Notes: generated by a model from the sequence alone, not told the origin. A stretch of DNA of 64,000 bases from Pseudomonas wenzhouensis (GCF_021029445.1 NZ_CP072610.1:3100001-3164000), one strand, 5' to 3'. Shown: positions 46,665 to 57,185, numbered from the stretch's first letter. Program-made: numbers and translations.

Positions 46665-47009
46665 TCAGTGATCATCGTCCCACGGCTGGCCATGGGTACG
46701 CTCGGTCAACTCGACCTTCTGCTGCATCGCCGCCTTGGACAGGATGTGCGCACTGACCGGCGCGGTGATGAACAGGAACAGGGTGATCAGCAACTCATGC
46801 AGGCTGAGGCTGCCGGTATGGTGCGCAAAGAACAGCATCGAGGCGATCAGGGTACCGCCGACACCCAGCGTGGTGGCCTTGGTCGGGCCGTGCAGGCGGG
46901 TGAAGAAATCCGGCAGTCGATACAGCCCGATGGCACCGACCAGGGCGAACAGGCTGCCGAGGATCAGGCAGGCGCAAATCAACAGTTCCAGCCAGAAAGG
47001 CATGGGCAT
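46665..47009 (-). CDS. mnhG: Mrp-type Na+/H+ antiporter subunit G
   Basis: 114 residues, three membrane helices; FALVGAIGLYRLPDFFTRLHGPTKATTLGVGG is the MrpG signature. Last gene of the mnh operon; RBS AAGGGAG. Start at 47009 chosen over the internal ATG two codons later. Confidence 0.93.
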   Translation of the reverse strand: MPMPFWLELLICACLILGSLFALVGAIGLYRLPDFFTRLHGPTKATTLGVGGTLIASMLFFAHHTGSLSLHELLITLFLFITAPVSAHILSKAAMQQKVELTERTHGQPWDDDH

Positions 47010-47015
47010 TCTCCC

Positions 47016-47285
47016 TTAATCGATGATGTCGCCGTGCAGCAGGTGTTTACCCACTGCGACCGTACCGACGAAGCCCATCACCGCGATCAGCAGGGCAGCT
47101 TCGAAGAACAGATCCGAGGCCAGCCAGATGCCGAACAGCACGATCAGCGCCAGTGCGTTGATGTAAAGCGTATCCAGCGCCAGGACACGGTCGACCACGC
47201 TCGGCCCCATGACCAGACGCGCAACGTTGAGCAGCATGGCCAGCGTAAGGATGCCCATGCACAGAAAGACTACGTTCTCGAGCAT
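47016..47285 (-). CDS. mnhF: Mrp-type Na+/H+ antiporter subunit F
   Basis: 89 residues, three helices, with MGPSVVDRVLALDTLYINALALIVLFGI typical of MrpF. Overlaps mnhE by 16 nt. Confidence 0.93.
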   Translation of the reverse strand: MLENVVFLCMGILTLAMLLNVARLVMGPSVVDRVLALDTLYINALALIVLFGIWLASDLFFEAALLIAVMGFVGTVAVGKHLLHGDIID

Positions 47286-47767
47286 TCGAAAATCTCCAGC
47301 AGCGGTGCTTCGTAACGGCTCTTGATCTCGGCAATCAGCGCATCGTGGTCAGGCACGTCCAGGCCGTGCAGCAACAGCGTCTTGTGATCAGAGCTGAGCC
47401 CGGCAGACACCGTGCCTGGCGTCAGCGAAATGATGCAGGCCAGCGCAGCCAGAACGAATTCATCCTCGATCTCCACCGGCAACTCGACGAATGCCGGGTT
47501 GAGCCGCGATTTCGGCCCCAGCACCAGCCTGACTACCTGCATGTTGGCCACGACGATGTCGAAGAACACCTTGCCAATGAACAACAACAGCCCCAGCGGC
47601 TTGCGTACTCTGGGCACGTTCAGCAGAAAGTCGCCGCACAGGTGCACGATGGCCCAGCCGAGAAACAGGCCGAGCAGGACATGCCCCAGGTTGAAGGTGT
47701 TGACCAGCAGCAGCCAAAGCACCGTCAGCACCAGCATCATCCGCGGATGGGGGAAGAAACGCCTCAT
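47270..47767 (-). CDS. mnhE: Mrp-type Na+/H+ antiporter subunit E
   Basis: 165 residues. N-terminal helices then VFFDIVVANMQVVRLVLGPKSRLNP and CIISLTPGTVSAGLSSDHKTLLLHGLDVPD, the MrpE pattern. ATGA overlap with mnhD. Confidence 0.93.
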   Translation of the reverse strand: MRRFFPHPRMMLVLTVLWLLLVNTFNLGHVLLGLFLGWAIVHLCGDFLLNVPRVRKPLGLLLFIGKVFFDIVVANMQVVRLVLGPKSRLNPAFVELPVEIEDEFVLAALACIISLTPGTVSAGLSSDHKTLLLHGLDVPDHDALIAEIKSRYEAPLLEIFECSRT

Positions 47768-49275
47768 GCCGCACCTCCGGCAATGATGGACAGATAGGGT
47801 TGCAGATCGAGCAATTGCGCAGCAGCAGCCTCCAGGTAGGTCATGATCGGCGCCGCAGCGACCATCAACAGCGGACTGGCCAGCAGCAAGCCCAGCGCAG
47901 CCAGCAGGCTGACGCGGTCAGCCGGTTCGGCTTTAGCAGGTGCCGCGTCGGCGCCATGGCCCAGCCAGAACAGGCTGGTTCCGGCGCGGCTGAGCGCCAC
48001 CAGTGTCAACAGCCCGCCGATCAGCACCACCGGCCACAGACTCCAGGCCTGCCAGCCGGGCTCGGCTGCGCGCAGCAACAGCATCTTGCCGAGGAAGCCG
48101 GAGAATGGCGGCAGCCCGGCCACGGAAATCGAGGCAAAGAAGAACAGGCTGCCCAGCACCAGTGGCTGACGCAGTACACGTTCCTGCTGCAGATCGCCAC
48201 CGGCACTGTCACGCTGAGCGACCACCAGGCCAGCCAGGAGGAACAACGCCGCACTGATCAGCGTGCTGTGCAGCAGGTAGTAAAGCGCCGCACTCAGGGC
48301 CGCGACATTGCCGATGGCAAACCCCACCATCAGCGTACCCACCGAAATCACCACCAGATAGGCCAGCAGCGCCTGCAATTGACGCGCACCAAGGGCACCG
48401 ATCACACCGAAGACAATTGTCGGCAGCGCCAGCCACCAGAGCAGTTCATGACCAAGATTGGCCAGCGGCCCGGCCTGTTCGCCGAACACCAGGGTGAACA
48501 CGCGGACGATGGCATAGAAGCCCACCTTGGTCATGATCGCGAACAACGCGGCCACCGAAGCAGGCGCCGCAGCATAGGCACGCGGCAACCAGAAGCACAG
48601 CGGCAGTACCGCAGCCTTGAGGCCGAAGACGATCAGCAGCAGGTAAGCGGCCGCCTTGATCAGCGGCGCATCGGCAACCTCGGCACTGGCCACGCGGACG
48701 GCCAGATCCGGCATGTTCAGGGTGCCGGTCAGACCATACAGCAGGCTGACGCCAATCAGGAAGAACGACGAACCCAGCAGGTTGAGCACCACGTAATGCA
48801 CGCCGGCCCGCACCTGATTGGCACGGTTGCCATGCAGCAGCAACGCATAGGAGGCGATCAACAGGATCTCGAAGAACACGAACAGGTTGAACAGGTCAGC
48901 GGTGAGGAACGCACCATTGATACCCAGCAACTGAAACTGAAACAGCGCATGGAAGTTCGGCCCACGCTCATCGTCGCCACGGCAGGCATAGATCAGCGCC
49001 AAGCAGGCCAGCACCGCGGTGAGCAACAGCAATGCGGCGTTGAAACGGTCGAGCAAGAGCATGATGCCGAACGGTGGCGCCCAATTACCCAGGGCGTAGA
49101 CCTGCAACTGTCCGGTTCCGGCCAGCACCACCAGATAGGCACACACCGGCAGCAAGGCCAGGCAGCCCACCAGGGAAATGCCGCGCTTGAGCGTACGCGA
49201 CCAACTGTGGCCAACCAGCAACAACGCCCCAATGAACAACGGCAGCAGAATGGGAAGGATGATGGCGTGACTCAT
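47764..49275 (-). CDS. mnhD: Mrp-type Na+/H+ antiporter subunit D
   Basis: 503 residues, about 14 helices, homologous to NuoN/NuoM complex I subunits. Charged intramembrane residues appear in FFEILLIASYALLL and VFGLKAAVLPLCFWLPRAYAAAP. It is one of the proton-pumping-like subunits of the complex. ATGA overlap with mnhC. Confidence 0.95.
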   Translation of the reverse strand: MSHAIILPILLPLFIGALLLVGHSWSRTLKRGISLVGCLALLPVCAYLVVLAGTGQLQVYALGNWAPPFGIMLLLDRFNAALLLLTAVLACLALIYACRGDDERGPNFHALFQFQLLGINGAFLTADLFNLFVFFEILLIASYALLLHGNRANQVRAGVHYVVLNLLGSSFFLIGVSLLYGLTGTLNMPDLAVRVASAEVADAPLIKAAAYLLLIVFGLKAAVLPLCFWLPRAYAAAPASVAALFAIMTKVGFYAIVRVFTLVFGEQAGPLANLGHELLWWLALPTIVFGVIGALGARQLQALLAYLVVISVGTLMVGFAIGNVAALSAALYYLLHSTLISAALFLLAGLVVAQRDSAGGDLQQERVLRQPLVLGSLFFFASISVAGLPPFSGFLGKMLLLRAAEPGWQAWSLWPVVLIGGLLTLVALSRAGTSLFWLGHGADAAPAKAEPADRVSLLAALGLLLASPLLMVAAAPIMTYLEAAAAQLLDLQPYLSIIAGGAA

Positions 49276-49601
49276 GCGCGCGGCTCCTCACCATCGACGT
49301 GATCGGTTTTCAGCTCACCCAGCCCGCGCAAGGCCAGCACCACGACGAACGCGGTCATGGCGAAGCCAATGACGATGGCGGTGAGCACCAGTGCCTGCGG
49401 CAGCGGGTCACCGTGCTCGGCGCTCTTGCCGATTACCGCCGGTACGCCGGTACCGAGGCGTCCCATGGAAAAGATGAAGAGGTTGACCGCATACGAGATC
49501 AGGGTCAGCCCCATCACCACCGGGAAGATGCGCGCGCGCAGCAGCAGGTAGACGCCACTGGCCGTCAGTACCCCGAGGGTGATTGCGAATACTGCCTCCA
49601 T
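49272..49601 (-). CDS. mnhC: Mrp-type Na+/H+ antiporter subunit C
   Basis: 109 residues from ATG 49601, three helices, NuoK-like (LISYAVNLFIFSMGRLGTG; DPLPQALVLTAIVIGFAMTAF). Start is 1 nt after the mnhAB stop; the longer ORF start at 49640 lies inside that gene. Confidence 0.94.
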   Translation of the reverse strand: MEAVFAITLGVLTASGVYLLLRARIFPVVMGLTLISYAVNLFIFSMGRLGTGVPAVIGKSAEHGDPLPQALVLTAIVIGFAMTAFVVVLALRGLGELKTDHVDGEEPRA

Positions 49602-49602
49602 A

Positions 49603-52395
49603 TCAGATGACCTCCTTGCACGACTCGTCCTGACTGACATGGCCGATATTGGAAAGAATCAACAGAGTGGCGCCGACAACGGCCAGGAACACCCCGAGAT
49701 CGAAGAGAATGGCAGTAGCCAGTTCGATTTCGCCGATCAGCGGAATGTGGAAATGGCCGAACGCCGAGGTGAGGAACGGCGAGCCAAAGGCCCAACTGCC
49801 CAGACCGGTCAGGCCGGCAATCAGTACGCCCCAACCGGCAGTGGCGTGATAACTGAACTTCAGGCGCTGCTGCGTCCAGGTCACACCATGGGAGATGTAC
49901 TGCAGGATCAGCGCCACCGAGGTGATCAGGCCGGCGATGAAGCCGCCACCTGGCAGGTTGTGCCCGCGCAGGAAGATGAACGCCGATACCAGCAGCGCCA
50001 TCGGCAGCATGGCGCGCGAGAGCATATCGAGAATCATCGGGTGCGCATCGGTCGACCACGGCCGCCCGTTCTTGTCGTGGCTCGGATGTGGCAGGTGCAA
50101 ACCATACAGCAGCGCGTAGATGCCGATGGCGGCAATCGCCAGCACGGTGATTTCACCCAGGGTATCGAAACCACGGAAGTCCACCAGGATCACATTGACC
50201 ACATTGGTGCCACCGCCGCCGGAGACGCTGTTCTCGAGGAAGAACGACGAAATGCTCTGATAGGGACGGGTCAGCACCGCATAGGTCAGCATCGCCACCA
50301 TGGTGCCGCTGCCCAACGCCAGGGTCAGATCACGCAGACCACGCAGGCTGCTCGACTCCGCCGGAGTACGGTCGGTCATGAAGTACAGGGTGAGAATCAG
50401 CAGGATGATGGTCACCACCTCCACCGACAACTGGGTCAGTGCCAGATCCGGCGCCGAGAAACGGGCGAAGGCCAATGCCACCATCAGGCCGGCAGCGCTG
50501 AGGATCATCAGCGCCACCAGACGACGACGATGGAAGACCACGGTGAGTACGGCGGTGACCATCAGAATCAGCATGCCGGTGACGGTCATCGGATCGAGCG
50601 GAGTCATCGCCACGCTACCGGCCAACTGCTCCAGCGGCGACAGGGCAATCACCATCAGGGTCAATGCACTGCCGAGCATCCAGGCCAGATAGCGCTGCTG
50701 CGAGCCGCTTTCCAGCAGCACGGTGATACGCACGGACAGGCGCGTCATGTAACGCACCACCTGATCGAAGGCATCCTTGGCATCGAGGTTGGGCAGCCCC
50801 TCGTACCAGCGGAACAATGGCTTGCGGCAGGTGTAGACGAGAATGCCACCGAACAGGGCTACGAAGCTCATCAGCAACGGCAGGTTGAAGCCATGCCAGA
50901 TGGCCAGGCTGTACTCCGGCAGCGCGCCGCCCAGCGTCGAAGCGGCAGCAGCCGCCAGCAACGGCGCCACGGTATAAGCCGGCAGGACACCGACCAGCAG
51001 GCAGAGGAAGACCAGCACCTCCACCGGCACTTTCATGTAACGCGGTGGCTCGTGGGGCGGGTACTTGGGCAGATCGATCGGCTCGCCGTTGAAGAATACG
51101 TCATGGATGAAGCGCAGCGAGTAGGCCACCGAGAACACGCCGGCCAGAGTTGCCGCCGCCGGAATCACCCAGTTGAAGCCGCCCAGCAGGTGCTGGTGCA
51201 GGGTTTCGGTGAAGAACATCTCCTTGCTCAAAAAGCCATTGAGCAGCGGCACGCCGGCCATCGCCGAAGCCGCCACCATCGCCAGCACGGCCGTATGTGG
51301 CATGTACTTCCACAAGCCGTTTATTCGCCGCATGTCGCGGCTGCCGGTTTCGTGATCGATGATGCCCGCGGCCATGAACAGCGAGGCCTTGAAAGTGGCA
51401 TGGTTGATGATGTGGAACACCGCCGCCACGGCAGCCAACTGGGTATCGAGACCGAACAGCAACGTGATCAGGCCCAGGTGGCTGATGGTCGAGTACGCCA
51501 GCAAGCCTTTGAGGTCATGCTGGAACAGTGCCATGACCGCACCGACCAGCAAGGTGGCCAAGCCGGTCATGCTGACCATGTAGAACCACCAGTCGGAGCC
51601 GGCCAGCGCCGGGTACAGGCGCGCCAGCAAAAATACCCCGGCCTTGACCATGGTTGCCGAGTGCAGATAGGCCGAAACCGGCGTTGGCGCTGCCATCGCA
51701 TGGGGCAGCCAGAAGTGGAAGGGGAACTGCGCCGACTTGGTGAACACACCCAGCAGCACCAGTACCAGCGCCAGCGGATACAACTCATGTGCGCGAATCG
51801 CGTAACCAGCCGCCAGCACCTGTGACAGCTCGAAGCTGCCGGCGATATGGCCGATCAGCAGGATACCGGCAAGCAGCGCCAGACCACCGCCGCCTGTGAT
51901 CGCCAACGCCATGCGCGCGCCCTTGCGGGCTTCGGAGCGCGAACCCCAGAAGCCGATCAACAGGAACGATGACAGGCTGGTCAGCTCCCAGAACATCAGC
52001 ATCAGCAGCAGGTTTTCCGAGAGCACCACGCCGAGCATGGCGCCCATGAACAGCAGCAGGAAAGCGAAGAAGCGCCCCATTGGCTCGGTCTTGGCCAGGT
52101 AATAACGGGCGTAGAGGATCACCAGCAGACCGATGCCGAGAATCAGCAAGGCGAACAGGAAACCCAGGCCGTCGAGGCGCAAGCTGAGGTTCAGGCCAAG
52201 ATGCGGCAACCACTCCAGCTTGACTCGCAGCACTTCACCGGCAAACACCGCTGACTGGTGGTTGAACAACAGGATCAGCGCCGCAACGGGCGCTATGGCC
52301 GCTGCCGCCGCGCAGGCGGAACGGCCCAGGCGATCAGCCAGCACGGGTAGAAACAGCCCCAGAAATGGCAAGGCGATAATCAACGCAAGCGCCAT
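49603..52395 (-). CDS. mnhA: Mrp-type Na+/H+ antiporter subunit A fused to B
   Basis: 930 residues. Residues 1 to about 780 are MrpA (NuoL-like: [63 protein letters not shown]) and the last 150 ([35 protein letters not shown]) are MrpB, the fused form seen in Pseudomonas ShaAB. The six-gene complex exchanges Na+ (or K+, Li+) for protons and supports salt and alkaline tolerance. RBS AAGGGG. Confidence 0.95.
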   Translation of the reverse strand: MALALIIALPFLGLFLPVLADRLGRSACAAAAAIAPVAALILLFNHQSAVFAGEVLRVKLEWLPHLGLNLSLRLDGLGFLFALLILGIGLLVILYARYYLAKTEPMGRFFAFLLLFMGAMLGVVLSENLLLMLMFWELTSLSSFLLIGFWGSRSEARKGARMALAITGGGGLALLAGILLIGHIAGSFELSQVLAAGYAIRAHELYPLALVLVLLGVFTKSAQFPFHFWLPHAMAAPTPVSAYLHSATMVKAGVFLLARLYPALAGSDWWFYMVSMTGLATLLVGAVMALFQHDLKGLLAYSTISHLGLITLLFGLDTQLAAVAAVFHIINHATFKASLFMAAGIIDHETGSRDMRRINGLWKYMPHTAVLAMVAASAMAGVPLLNGFLSKEMFFTETLHQHLLGGFNWVIPAAATLAGVFSVAYSLRFIHDVFFNGEPIDLPKYPPHEPPRYMKVPVEVLVFLCLLVGVLPAYTVAPLLAAAAASTLGGALPEYSLAIWHGFNLPLLMSFVALFGGILVYTCRKPLFRWYEGLPNLDAKDAFDQVVRYMTRLSVRITVLLESGSQQRYLAWMLGSALTLMVIALSPLEQLAGSVAMTPLDPMTVTGMLILMVTAVLTVVFHRRRLVALMILSAAGLMVALAFARFSAPDLALTQLSVEVVTIILLILTLYFMTDRTPAESSSLRGLRDLTLALGSGTMVAMLTYAVLTRPYQSISSFFLENSVSGGGGTNVVNVILVDFRGFDTLGEITVLAIAAIGIYALLYGLHLPHPSHDKNGRPWSTDAHPMILDMLSRAMLPMALLVSAFIFLRGHNLPGGGFIAGLITSVALILQYISHGVTWTQQRLKFSYHATAGWGVLIAGLTGLGSWAFGSPFLTSAFGHFHIPLIGEIELATAILFDLGVFLAVVGATLLILSNIGHVSQDESCKEVI

Positions 52396-52529
52396 CGAAA
52401 AACCCCTTTAGCAGGCACGCCAGGTCAAACGACCCAACGACGAGAATTGGAGTCGCAACTCCCTGACGGTGACAGTCCATGCACCACAACGAAGCAGCTA
52501 AGTCGTTGTCGGCACAAGCATAACGCCCG

Positions 52530-52558
52530 ATTATCCATAACTATCAGGGCAACGTCAT
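52530..52558 (-). promoter_or_regulatory. Candidate sigma-70 promoter of mnhA
   Basis: Minus strand ATGACG (52558-52553), 17 bp, GATAAT (52535-52530); four and five of six consensus matches. Predicts a leader of about 128 nt. Confidence 0.5.
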
Positions 52559-52703
52559 GCATTGAATTATCATTAAACACACTTGTTTACATACAGGCAG
52601 ATGCAGACCGACGCAGAGGCCAGAACACCACTGTAACAAGACTGCCGGCAAGGCCCTCTACCCTCAGCACAAGCACCCTGCCCGGGTGGTGACGATGAGG
52701 CAC

Positions 52704-52736
52704 AAAAAAGCCGGAGCAGCCCAGGCTACTCCGGCT
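52704..52736 (-). terminator. Terminator of the SlyB-like gene
   Basis: AGCCGGAG/CTCCGGCT 8-bp stem (52709-52716 with 52729-52736) followed on the minus strand by six T residues (52709-52704). Confidence 0.9.
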
Positions 52737-52748
52737 CTTGTGTACGGC

Positions 52749-53210
52749 TCAGTGAGAAACGCGGCTGGTGCCGTTGACGGTCATGATGCGTACGCGCTCA
52801 CCGACACGAAACACCTGGTTCGGCTCGACTTCCTGCACGTAGGCACGCAGGGTGCCGTCATCTTCACGCACGGTGATTTCCACGCCCTGGGTTCGGGTCA
52901 GGCCTTCTTCGGCTGCAGCGCCGAGCAGACCACCGGCAACGGCGCCGACCACCGCCAGAACCGCACTGCCGCGTCCGCCACCAAGCGTGCTGCCACCGAT
53001 ACCACCGACCACGGCACCGGCACCGGCACCGATTGGTGTCTTGGTCCCTTCGATCTGTACCGGACGCAGCGACTCGATGGTGCCCATGCGTACCGTTTGC
53101 ACCGCCCGGGCCTCATCACGGCTATAGGTGTCGCCGGTGAGACGTGACTGACAGCCGCCAAGAACAAGCAGTGCGGCCAGCGAAGTGATGAGCAGAGTAG
53201 GTTTACGCAT
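52749..53210 (-). CDS. SlyB-like outer-membrane lipoprotein (glycine zipper)
   Basis: 153 residues from ATG 53210 (GGAGGAATT upstream). Lipobox LGGC with Cys20, then a glycine-zipper segment GAGAGAVVGGIGGSTLGGG...VAGGLLGAA (about 60-98) and a C-terminal beta domain (VEITVREDDGTLRAYVQEVEPNQVF). Typical of SlyB/PcP lipoproteins that stabilise the outer membrane. Upstream of mnh in the same orientation but separated by a terminator. Confidence 0.88.
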   Translation of the reverse strand: MRKPTLLITSLAALLVLGGCQSRLTGDTYSRDEARAVQTVRMGTIESLRPVQIEGTKTPIGAGAGAVVGGIGGSTLGGGRGSAVLAVVGAVAGGLLGAAAEEGLTRTQGVEITVREDDGTLRAYVQEVEPNQVFRVGERVRIMTVNGTSRVSH

Positions 53211-53323
53211 AGCAATTCCTCCAGAGGTATCTCGAACCATTAGACGCCGGGCGAGAGCAACTGTCACGACAGAGTCTGAACAATATTTGTTTCTGACAGA
53301 CCCAGTTCAGCCAGATCCCTCTG

Positions 53324-54457
53324 TCAGCCGCGCGCCAGTCGCCAGAGCCGGGCAATATCCGTACTGCGTGCCTGCAACTCAGCTGCCGCGCCAGCCATGG
53401 CCTGCTCCAGCGACAGCGGCCCCGGCGCCAGGCTAAACGCGGCCTCGATACCCGCCTCGTACAACGCCTGGTAGTTATCACCCAGGCTACCGGACAAGGC
53501 GATGACCGGCACCCCGGCCGCCCGCGCCACACGCGCTACACCAACGGGCGTTTTGCCATGCAGGGTCTGGGCATCCATGCGTCCTTCCCCGGTGATCACC
53601 AGATCGGCATTTTTCATCGCCGCTGCGAGGCCGGACAGTTCGGCCACCAGCTCGATACCCGGGCGGAAGCTCGCCTTGAGAAATGCGCGCGCGGCAAAAC
53701 CAAGCCCACCCGCCGCACCGACACCGGGAAACTCGGCGTGATCCTCCCCCAGCGCTGTCGCCGCCACAGCAGCGAAACGGCCCAGCGCCGCATCCAGTTG
53801 TGCGACATGCTCAAGCGTCGCGCCCTTCTGCGGCCCGAACACCGCAGAAGCACCATGCGGGCCGCACAGGGGATTGTCGACATCGGCGGCGACCTCCACC
53901 TGCACATCGCTCAGGCGCGCATCCAGGCCACTCAAATCGAGCCTGTCGAGGTTCGTAAGCGCCGCACCGCCCGGCGCCAGCTCATGCCCCCGCGCATCGA
54001 GAAAACGCATCCCCAGCGCCTGCAACAGCCCCATACCCGCATCATTGGTGGCACTGCCGCCCAGCCCCAGGATGATGCGCGTGGCACCGGCATCCAGCGC
54101 CTCACGGATCAACTCACCGGTGCCGAAACTACTGGCCAGGCGCGCGTCACGCTGCTCACGCGGCACCCAATGCAGACCGCTGGCTGCGGCCATTTCAATC
54201 ACCGCCGTTCCCTGCCCCAGCCAGCCCCAATGCGCCTTGACCGGCGCCCCCATGGGGCCACGCACCTCGCATTCACGGCGCTCACCACCGACGGCAGCCA
54301 GTACGGCATCGACCGTACCCTCGCCACCGTCGGCCATCGGCCGCAGCAGGCATTCGGCTTCGGGGAACACCTGCTGCCAACCACGCGCGATAGCCATGGC
54401 CACATCGGGCGCACTGAGACTCTCCTTGAAGGAGTCGGGAGCAATGACGATCTTCAT
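53324..54457 (-). CDS. Glycerate kinase (GarK/GlxK family)
   Basis: 377 residues. It phosphorylates glycerate. N-terminal IAPDSFKESLSAPDVAMAIARG, MADGGEGTVDAV, then GLGGSATNDAGMG and ITGEGRMDAQTLHGKTPVGVAR, all family signatures. RBS GAGG. Follows the GntP permease by 53 bp with cdaR upstream, so a sugar-acid/glycerate module. Confidence 0.94.
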   Translation of the reverse strand: MKIVIAPDSFKESLSAPDVAMAIARGWQQVFPEAECLLRPMADGGEGTVDAVLAAVGGERRECEVRGPMGAPVKAHWGWLGQGTAVIEMAAASGLHWVPREQRDARLASSFGTGELIREALDAGATRIILGLGGSATNDAGMGLLQALGMRFLDARGHELAPGGAALTNLDRLDLSGLDARLSDVQVEVAADVDNPLCGPHGASAVFGPQKGATLEHVAQLDAALGRFAAVAATALGEDHAEFPGVGAAGGLGFAARAFLKASFRPGIELVAELSGLAAAMKNADLVITGEGRMDAQTLHGKTPVGVARVARAAGVPVIALSGSLGDNYQALYEAGIEAAFSLAPGPLSLEQAMAGAAAELQARSTDIARLWRLARG

Positions 54458-54510
54458 CCTGGGTACCTCGGCAGGGGCAGACGGCCGCAGCCGCCTGCCG
54501 ATAAAGCGGA

Positions 54511-55878
54511 TTACAGCAGAACCAGGCTAAGCAGCCAGACGGTGAGCATGCCGGCCACGCCCTGGATCAGGGTCGCCATGGTCTGCGCGCGGTAGGCAGT
54601 CGAGACCTTCATGCGACTGAACTGGGTGACGACCCAGAAGAAGCTGTCGTTGGCATGCGATACCGTCATCGCGCCGGCGCCGATAGCCATTACAGTCAGC
54701 ACGCGGCCCATCTCGCTGTCGAGTCCCAACTGACCAAGCAGCGGTGCGACCAGCGCCGAGGTGGTGACCAGGGCCACCGTGGTAGAGCCCTGCGCACTCT
54801 TCAGCGCGGCGGCAACCACGAACGGCATAAACAGACCGATCCCCAGCGCCGACAATGTAGTACCGAGGTAATCGCCCAGCGGCGTGACCTTGAGAATCGC
54901 CCCGAACGCGCCACCAGCACCGGTGATCAGCAGAATCGGCGCTGCGGACACCAGCCCCTCGGCCACATAATCATGAAACTCCTGACGCTTGTCGGCGCTC
55001 TTGAGCAGCGTGCAAGCCAGCGCCAGACCGACCAGCAGAGCCGCGATGGGCTGACCGAAGAAGTTCAGCAGACCAAACAGCAGACCATCACCGAACGGTT
55101 TGCTGGGGAAGACGGCAATCGAGCCCAGGCAGATCAGCACGATGGGTACGAAAATCGGCGCGAAGGCCTGGAAGGCGCTGGGCAGCTTGCCATAGCGCGC
55201 CTTGAGCGCCTCGAAATCGACCGCATCATCGAGCAGCTCGCTCGGCGCCTCTTCCAGCAGTTCCTGGTCGTTCTGCTTGAGGAAGCGATTGGCCCAGAGC
55301 ATGCCGGCCAGCGCAGTGACCAGAGCAACCAACAGGCCCACGGCGATCACCAGGCCCAGCGAGCTTTCCAGACCAAGATTACCGGCGGCCGCAATCGGGC
55401 CGGGGGTCGGTGGTACGAAGGTATGAGTGGCATACAGGCCAGTGGCCAATGCCACGCTCATGGCCACCACGGAGACTTTCATGCGCGCGGCCAGGGCATT
55501 CTTCAGCGAGTTGAGAATGACGTAGCCGGAGTCGCAGAACACCGGAATCGATACCAGATAACCGATGATCGACATGGTCAGCGTCGGGAAGCGCTGGCCC
55601 AGCAGGCGAATCACGGTTTCTGCCATGGTGATGGCCGCACCGCTGCGCTCGAGGATCACCCCAATGATGGTGCCCAGCGCAATGACAATACCGATGTAAC
55701 CAAGAATGCCGCCAAAGCCCGAAGCGACGGTCTTGAGAATCTCCGGTGCGGGCAACTGATAGGCGAAGCCGGCGATGATCGCGGCGCCCAGCAGAGCGAG
55801 AAAGGGGTGCAGTTTCAAGCGGGTAGTGGACAGTACGATGAACGCGATCAGCGCCACCAGGATCAGGACCAGGCCCAT
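54511..55878 (-). CDS. GntP-family gluconate/glycerate permease
   Basis: 455 residues from ATG 55878 (GAGGAGACTGG upstream); the longer ORF start is unsupported. About 12-14 helices; PVFCDSGYVILNSLKNALAAR and TGLYATHTFVPPTPGPIAAA are GntP hallmarks. With glycerate kinase next, its substrate is probably glycerate, gluconate or a related acid. Confidence 0.92.
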   Translation of the reverse strand: MGLVLILVALIAFIVLSTTRLKLHPFLALLGAAIIAGFAYQLPAPEILKTVASGFGGILGYIGIVIALGTIIGVILERSGAAITMAETVIRLLGQRFPTLTMSIIGYLVSIPVFCDSGYVILNSLKNALAARMKVSVVAMSVALATGLYATHTFVPPTPGPIAAAGNLGLESSLGLVIAVGLLVALVTALAGMLWANRFLKQNDQELLEEAPSELLDDAVDFEALKARYGKLPSAFQAFAPIFVPIVLICLGSIAVFPSKPFGDGLLFGLLNFFGQPIAALLVGLALACTLLKSADKRQEFHDYVAEGLVSAAPILLITGAGGAFGAILKVTPLGDYLGTTLSALGIGLFMPFVVAAALKSAQGSTTVALVTTSALVAPLLGQLGLDSEMGRVLTVMAIGAGAMTVSHANDSFFWVVTQFSRMKVSTAYRAQTMATLIQGVAGMLTVWLLSLVLL

Positions 55879-56054
55879 GACCAGTCTCCTCGTTGTTGTT
55901 ATGACCGGACTCGGTGTCCGGCTGGGAATGCCGACAGGCAGGCAATTGTGGCTCAGCCTCTGACAACAGACCCTGTGCACCGGCACCAAAAATCGAGAAA
56001 CCCCCGGGCCAGTTTCCGTTCACCCGCACAATATCGCTCAACTGCCTGCAGCCC

Positions 56055-57158
56055 CTAGCTGTCCAGCAGGCCAAGCCCCAGTGACAGCTGCAGGCGCTGA
56101 TCGAAGCGGTTGAGATCCAGGCCACTCAACTCGCCAATGCGTTCCAGCCGATAGCGCAAGGTATTGCGGTGAATGCCCAGCGCCTGGGCACAGCTTTGCA
56201 CCTGACCGTCGTGTGCACACCAGACTTCCAGTGTCGCGCGTAGCGTGCCTTGCGGATCCTGTGCCAGCACCTGGCGCAGCGGCGCCAGCCAGCCCTGCAA
56301 CAACCAGCTATGGCGCTGGGCATAGAGCAGTGTAGGCAGGCGCAATTCTTCCAGACGCAGCAGGCGCCGCTCGGGAAAGCGCGCCTGGCCATAGGCCTGC
56401 AGATCGCGCAGCACCAGGCTGGCCTGACGCAGCTCGGCCAGGTCATGCAGCGGATCACTCAGCGCCAGCGAGCGCACGCCCCACTCGCGCTCATCGGCCT
56501 GCTGCAACCAGCCCCGATCATCGCGCGTGCTGCTGTAGGGCCGGCACCAGAGCAACTCATGACGTCCTAGCGGCGCAACCAGATGCTCACTCTTACCACC
56601 CAGCGCGGCGAGCAGACGCGCCTGACGCGGCAAGGGATCGCCCTCTCCATCGAGTTGCAGCAAACACATCTGTCGTGGCCAGGTCAGTTGCAGCCCCAGA
56701 CGTTCGGCATCGACTTCTAGGCTGGAGAGGCGCAGGTGCGGGTCGAGCAACTGGCGCAGCCAGGCTTCCTGCTGATGCCGCTGCCAGTGCCGCTCGGCCT
56801 GCAGCACGCGATGCTCGACCAGCATCTCGGCGGCCATCCGCACCAGCTCGGCATAAGGCCGCACGATCTCGGGGTCACCCGTGATACCGAGCACGCCAAT
56901 CAGACGCTCGGCATGCAGCAACGGCAGATTCACGCCGGGTTTGACGCCACGCAGGCAGGTCGCCGCCTGCGCATCGATCTCCACCACGCGGCGGTTGGCC
57001 AGCACCAGTTGCGCACCTTCATGACGAGTGTGCAGGCGGCTGGGATCACCGCTGCCGATGATCATGCCCTGCGCATCCATCACGTTGATGTTGTGCGGCA
57101 GGATGGCCATGGCGCGATCAACGATATGCTGCGCCAGAGTGGAGTCGAGTTCGAGCAT
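56055..57158 (-). CDS. cdaR: CdaR-type transcriptional regulator of sugar-acid use
   Basis: 367 residues from ATG 57158. N-terminal diacid-recognition domain (LAQHIVDRAMAILPHNINVMDAQGMIIGSGDPSR; ...PLLHAERLIGVLGITGDPEIVRPYAELV), C-terminal PucR-type HTH (VQSCAQALGIHRNTLRYRLERIGELSGLD). CdaR activates glycerate, galactarate and glucarate genes, fitting the downstream permease and kinase. The ribosome-binding site lies within a hairpin. Confidence 0.9.
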   Translation of the reverse strand: MLELDSTLAQHIVDRAMAILPHNINVMDAQGMIIGSGDPSRLHTRHEGAQLVLANRRVVEIDAQAATCLRGVKPGVNLPLLHAERLIGVLGITGDPEIVRPYAELVRMAAEMLVEHRVLQAERHWQRHQQEAWLRQLLDPHLRLSSLEVDAERLGLQLTWPRQMCLLQLDGEGDPLPRQARLLAALGGKSEHLVAPLGRHELLWCRPYSSTRDDRGWLQQADEREWGVRSLALSDPLHDLAELRQASLVLRDLQAYGQARFPERRLLRLEELRLPTLLYAQRHSWLLQGWLAPLRQVLAQDPQGTLRATLEVWCAHDGQVQSCAQALGIHRNTLRYRLERIGELSGLDLNRFDQRLQLSLGLGLLDS

Positions 57159-57159
57159 G

Positions 57160-57185
57160 AAAAACGGCCTCGCGAATGAGGCCGT
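57160..57185 (-). terminator. Terminator-like hairpin overlapping the cdaR ribosome-binding site
   Basis: Minus strand ACGGCCTC/GAGGCCGT (57185-57178 with 57171-57164) followed by five T, ending 1 nt before the ATG. The 3' arm contains GAGG, the best Shine-Dalgarno for cdaR. It may end the upstream ProQ transcript, control cdaR, or both. Confidence 0.65.

Larger units (their letters stand above)
52396..52748. promoter_or_regulatory. Region upstream of the mnh operon
   Basis: 353 bp with no gene. It holds a candidate mnhA promoter (52530-52558) and the terminator of the SlyB-like gene (52704-52736). The stretch 52560-52600 is AT-rich compared with the rest of the window. Confidence 0.6.

Noticed and set aside
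49579..51825. 748-codon open frame on the plus strand
   Set aside because: Antisense to mnhAB, rich in H/Q/R, with no recognisable domain.
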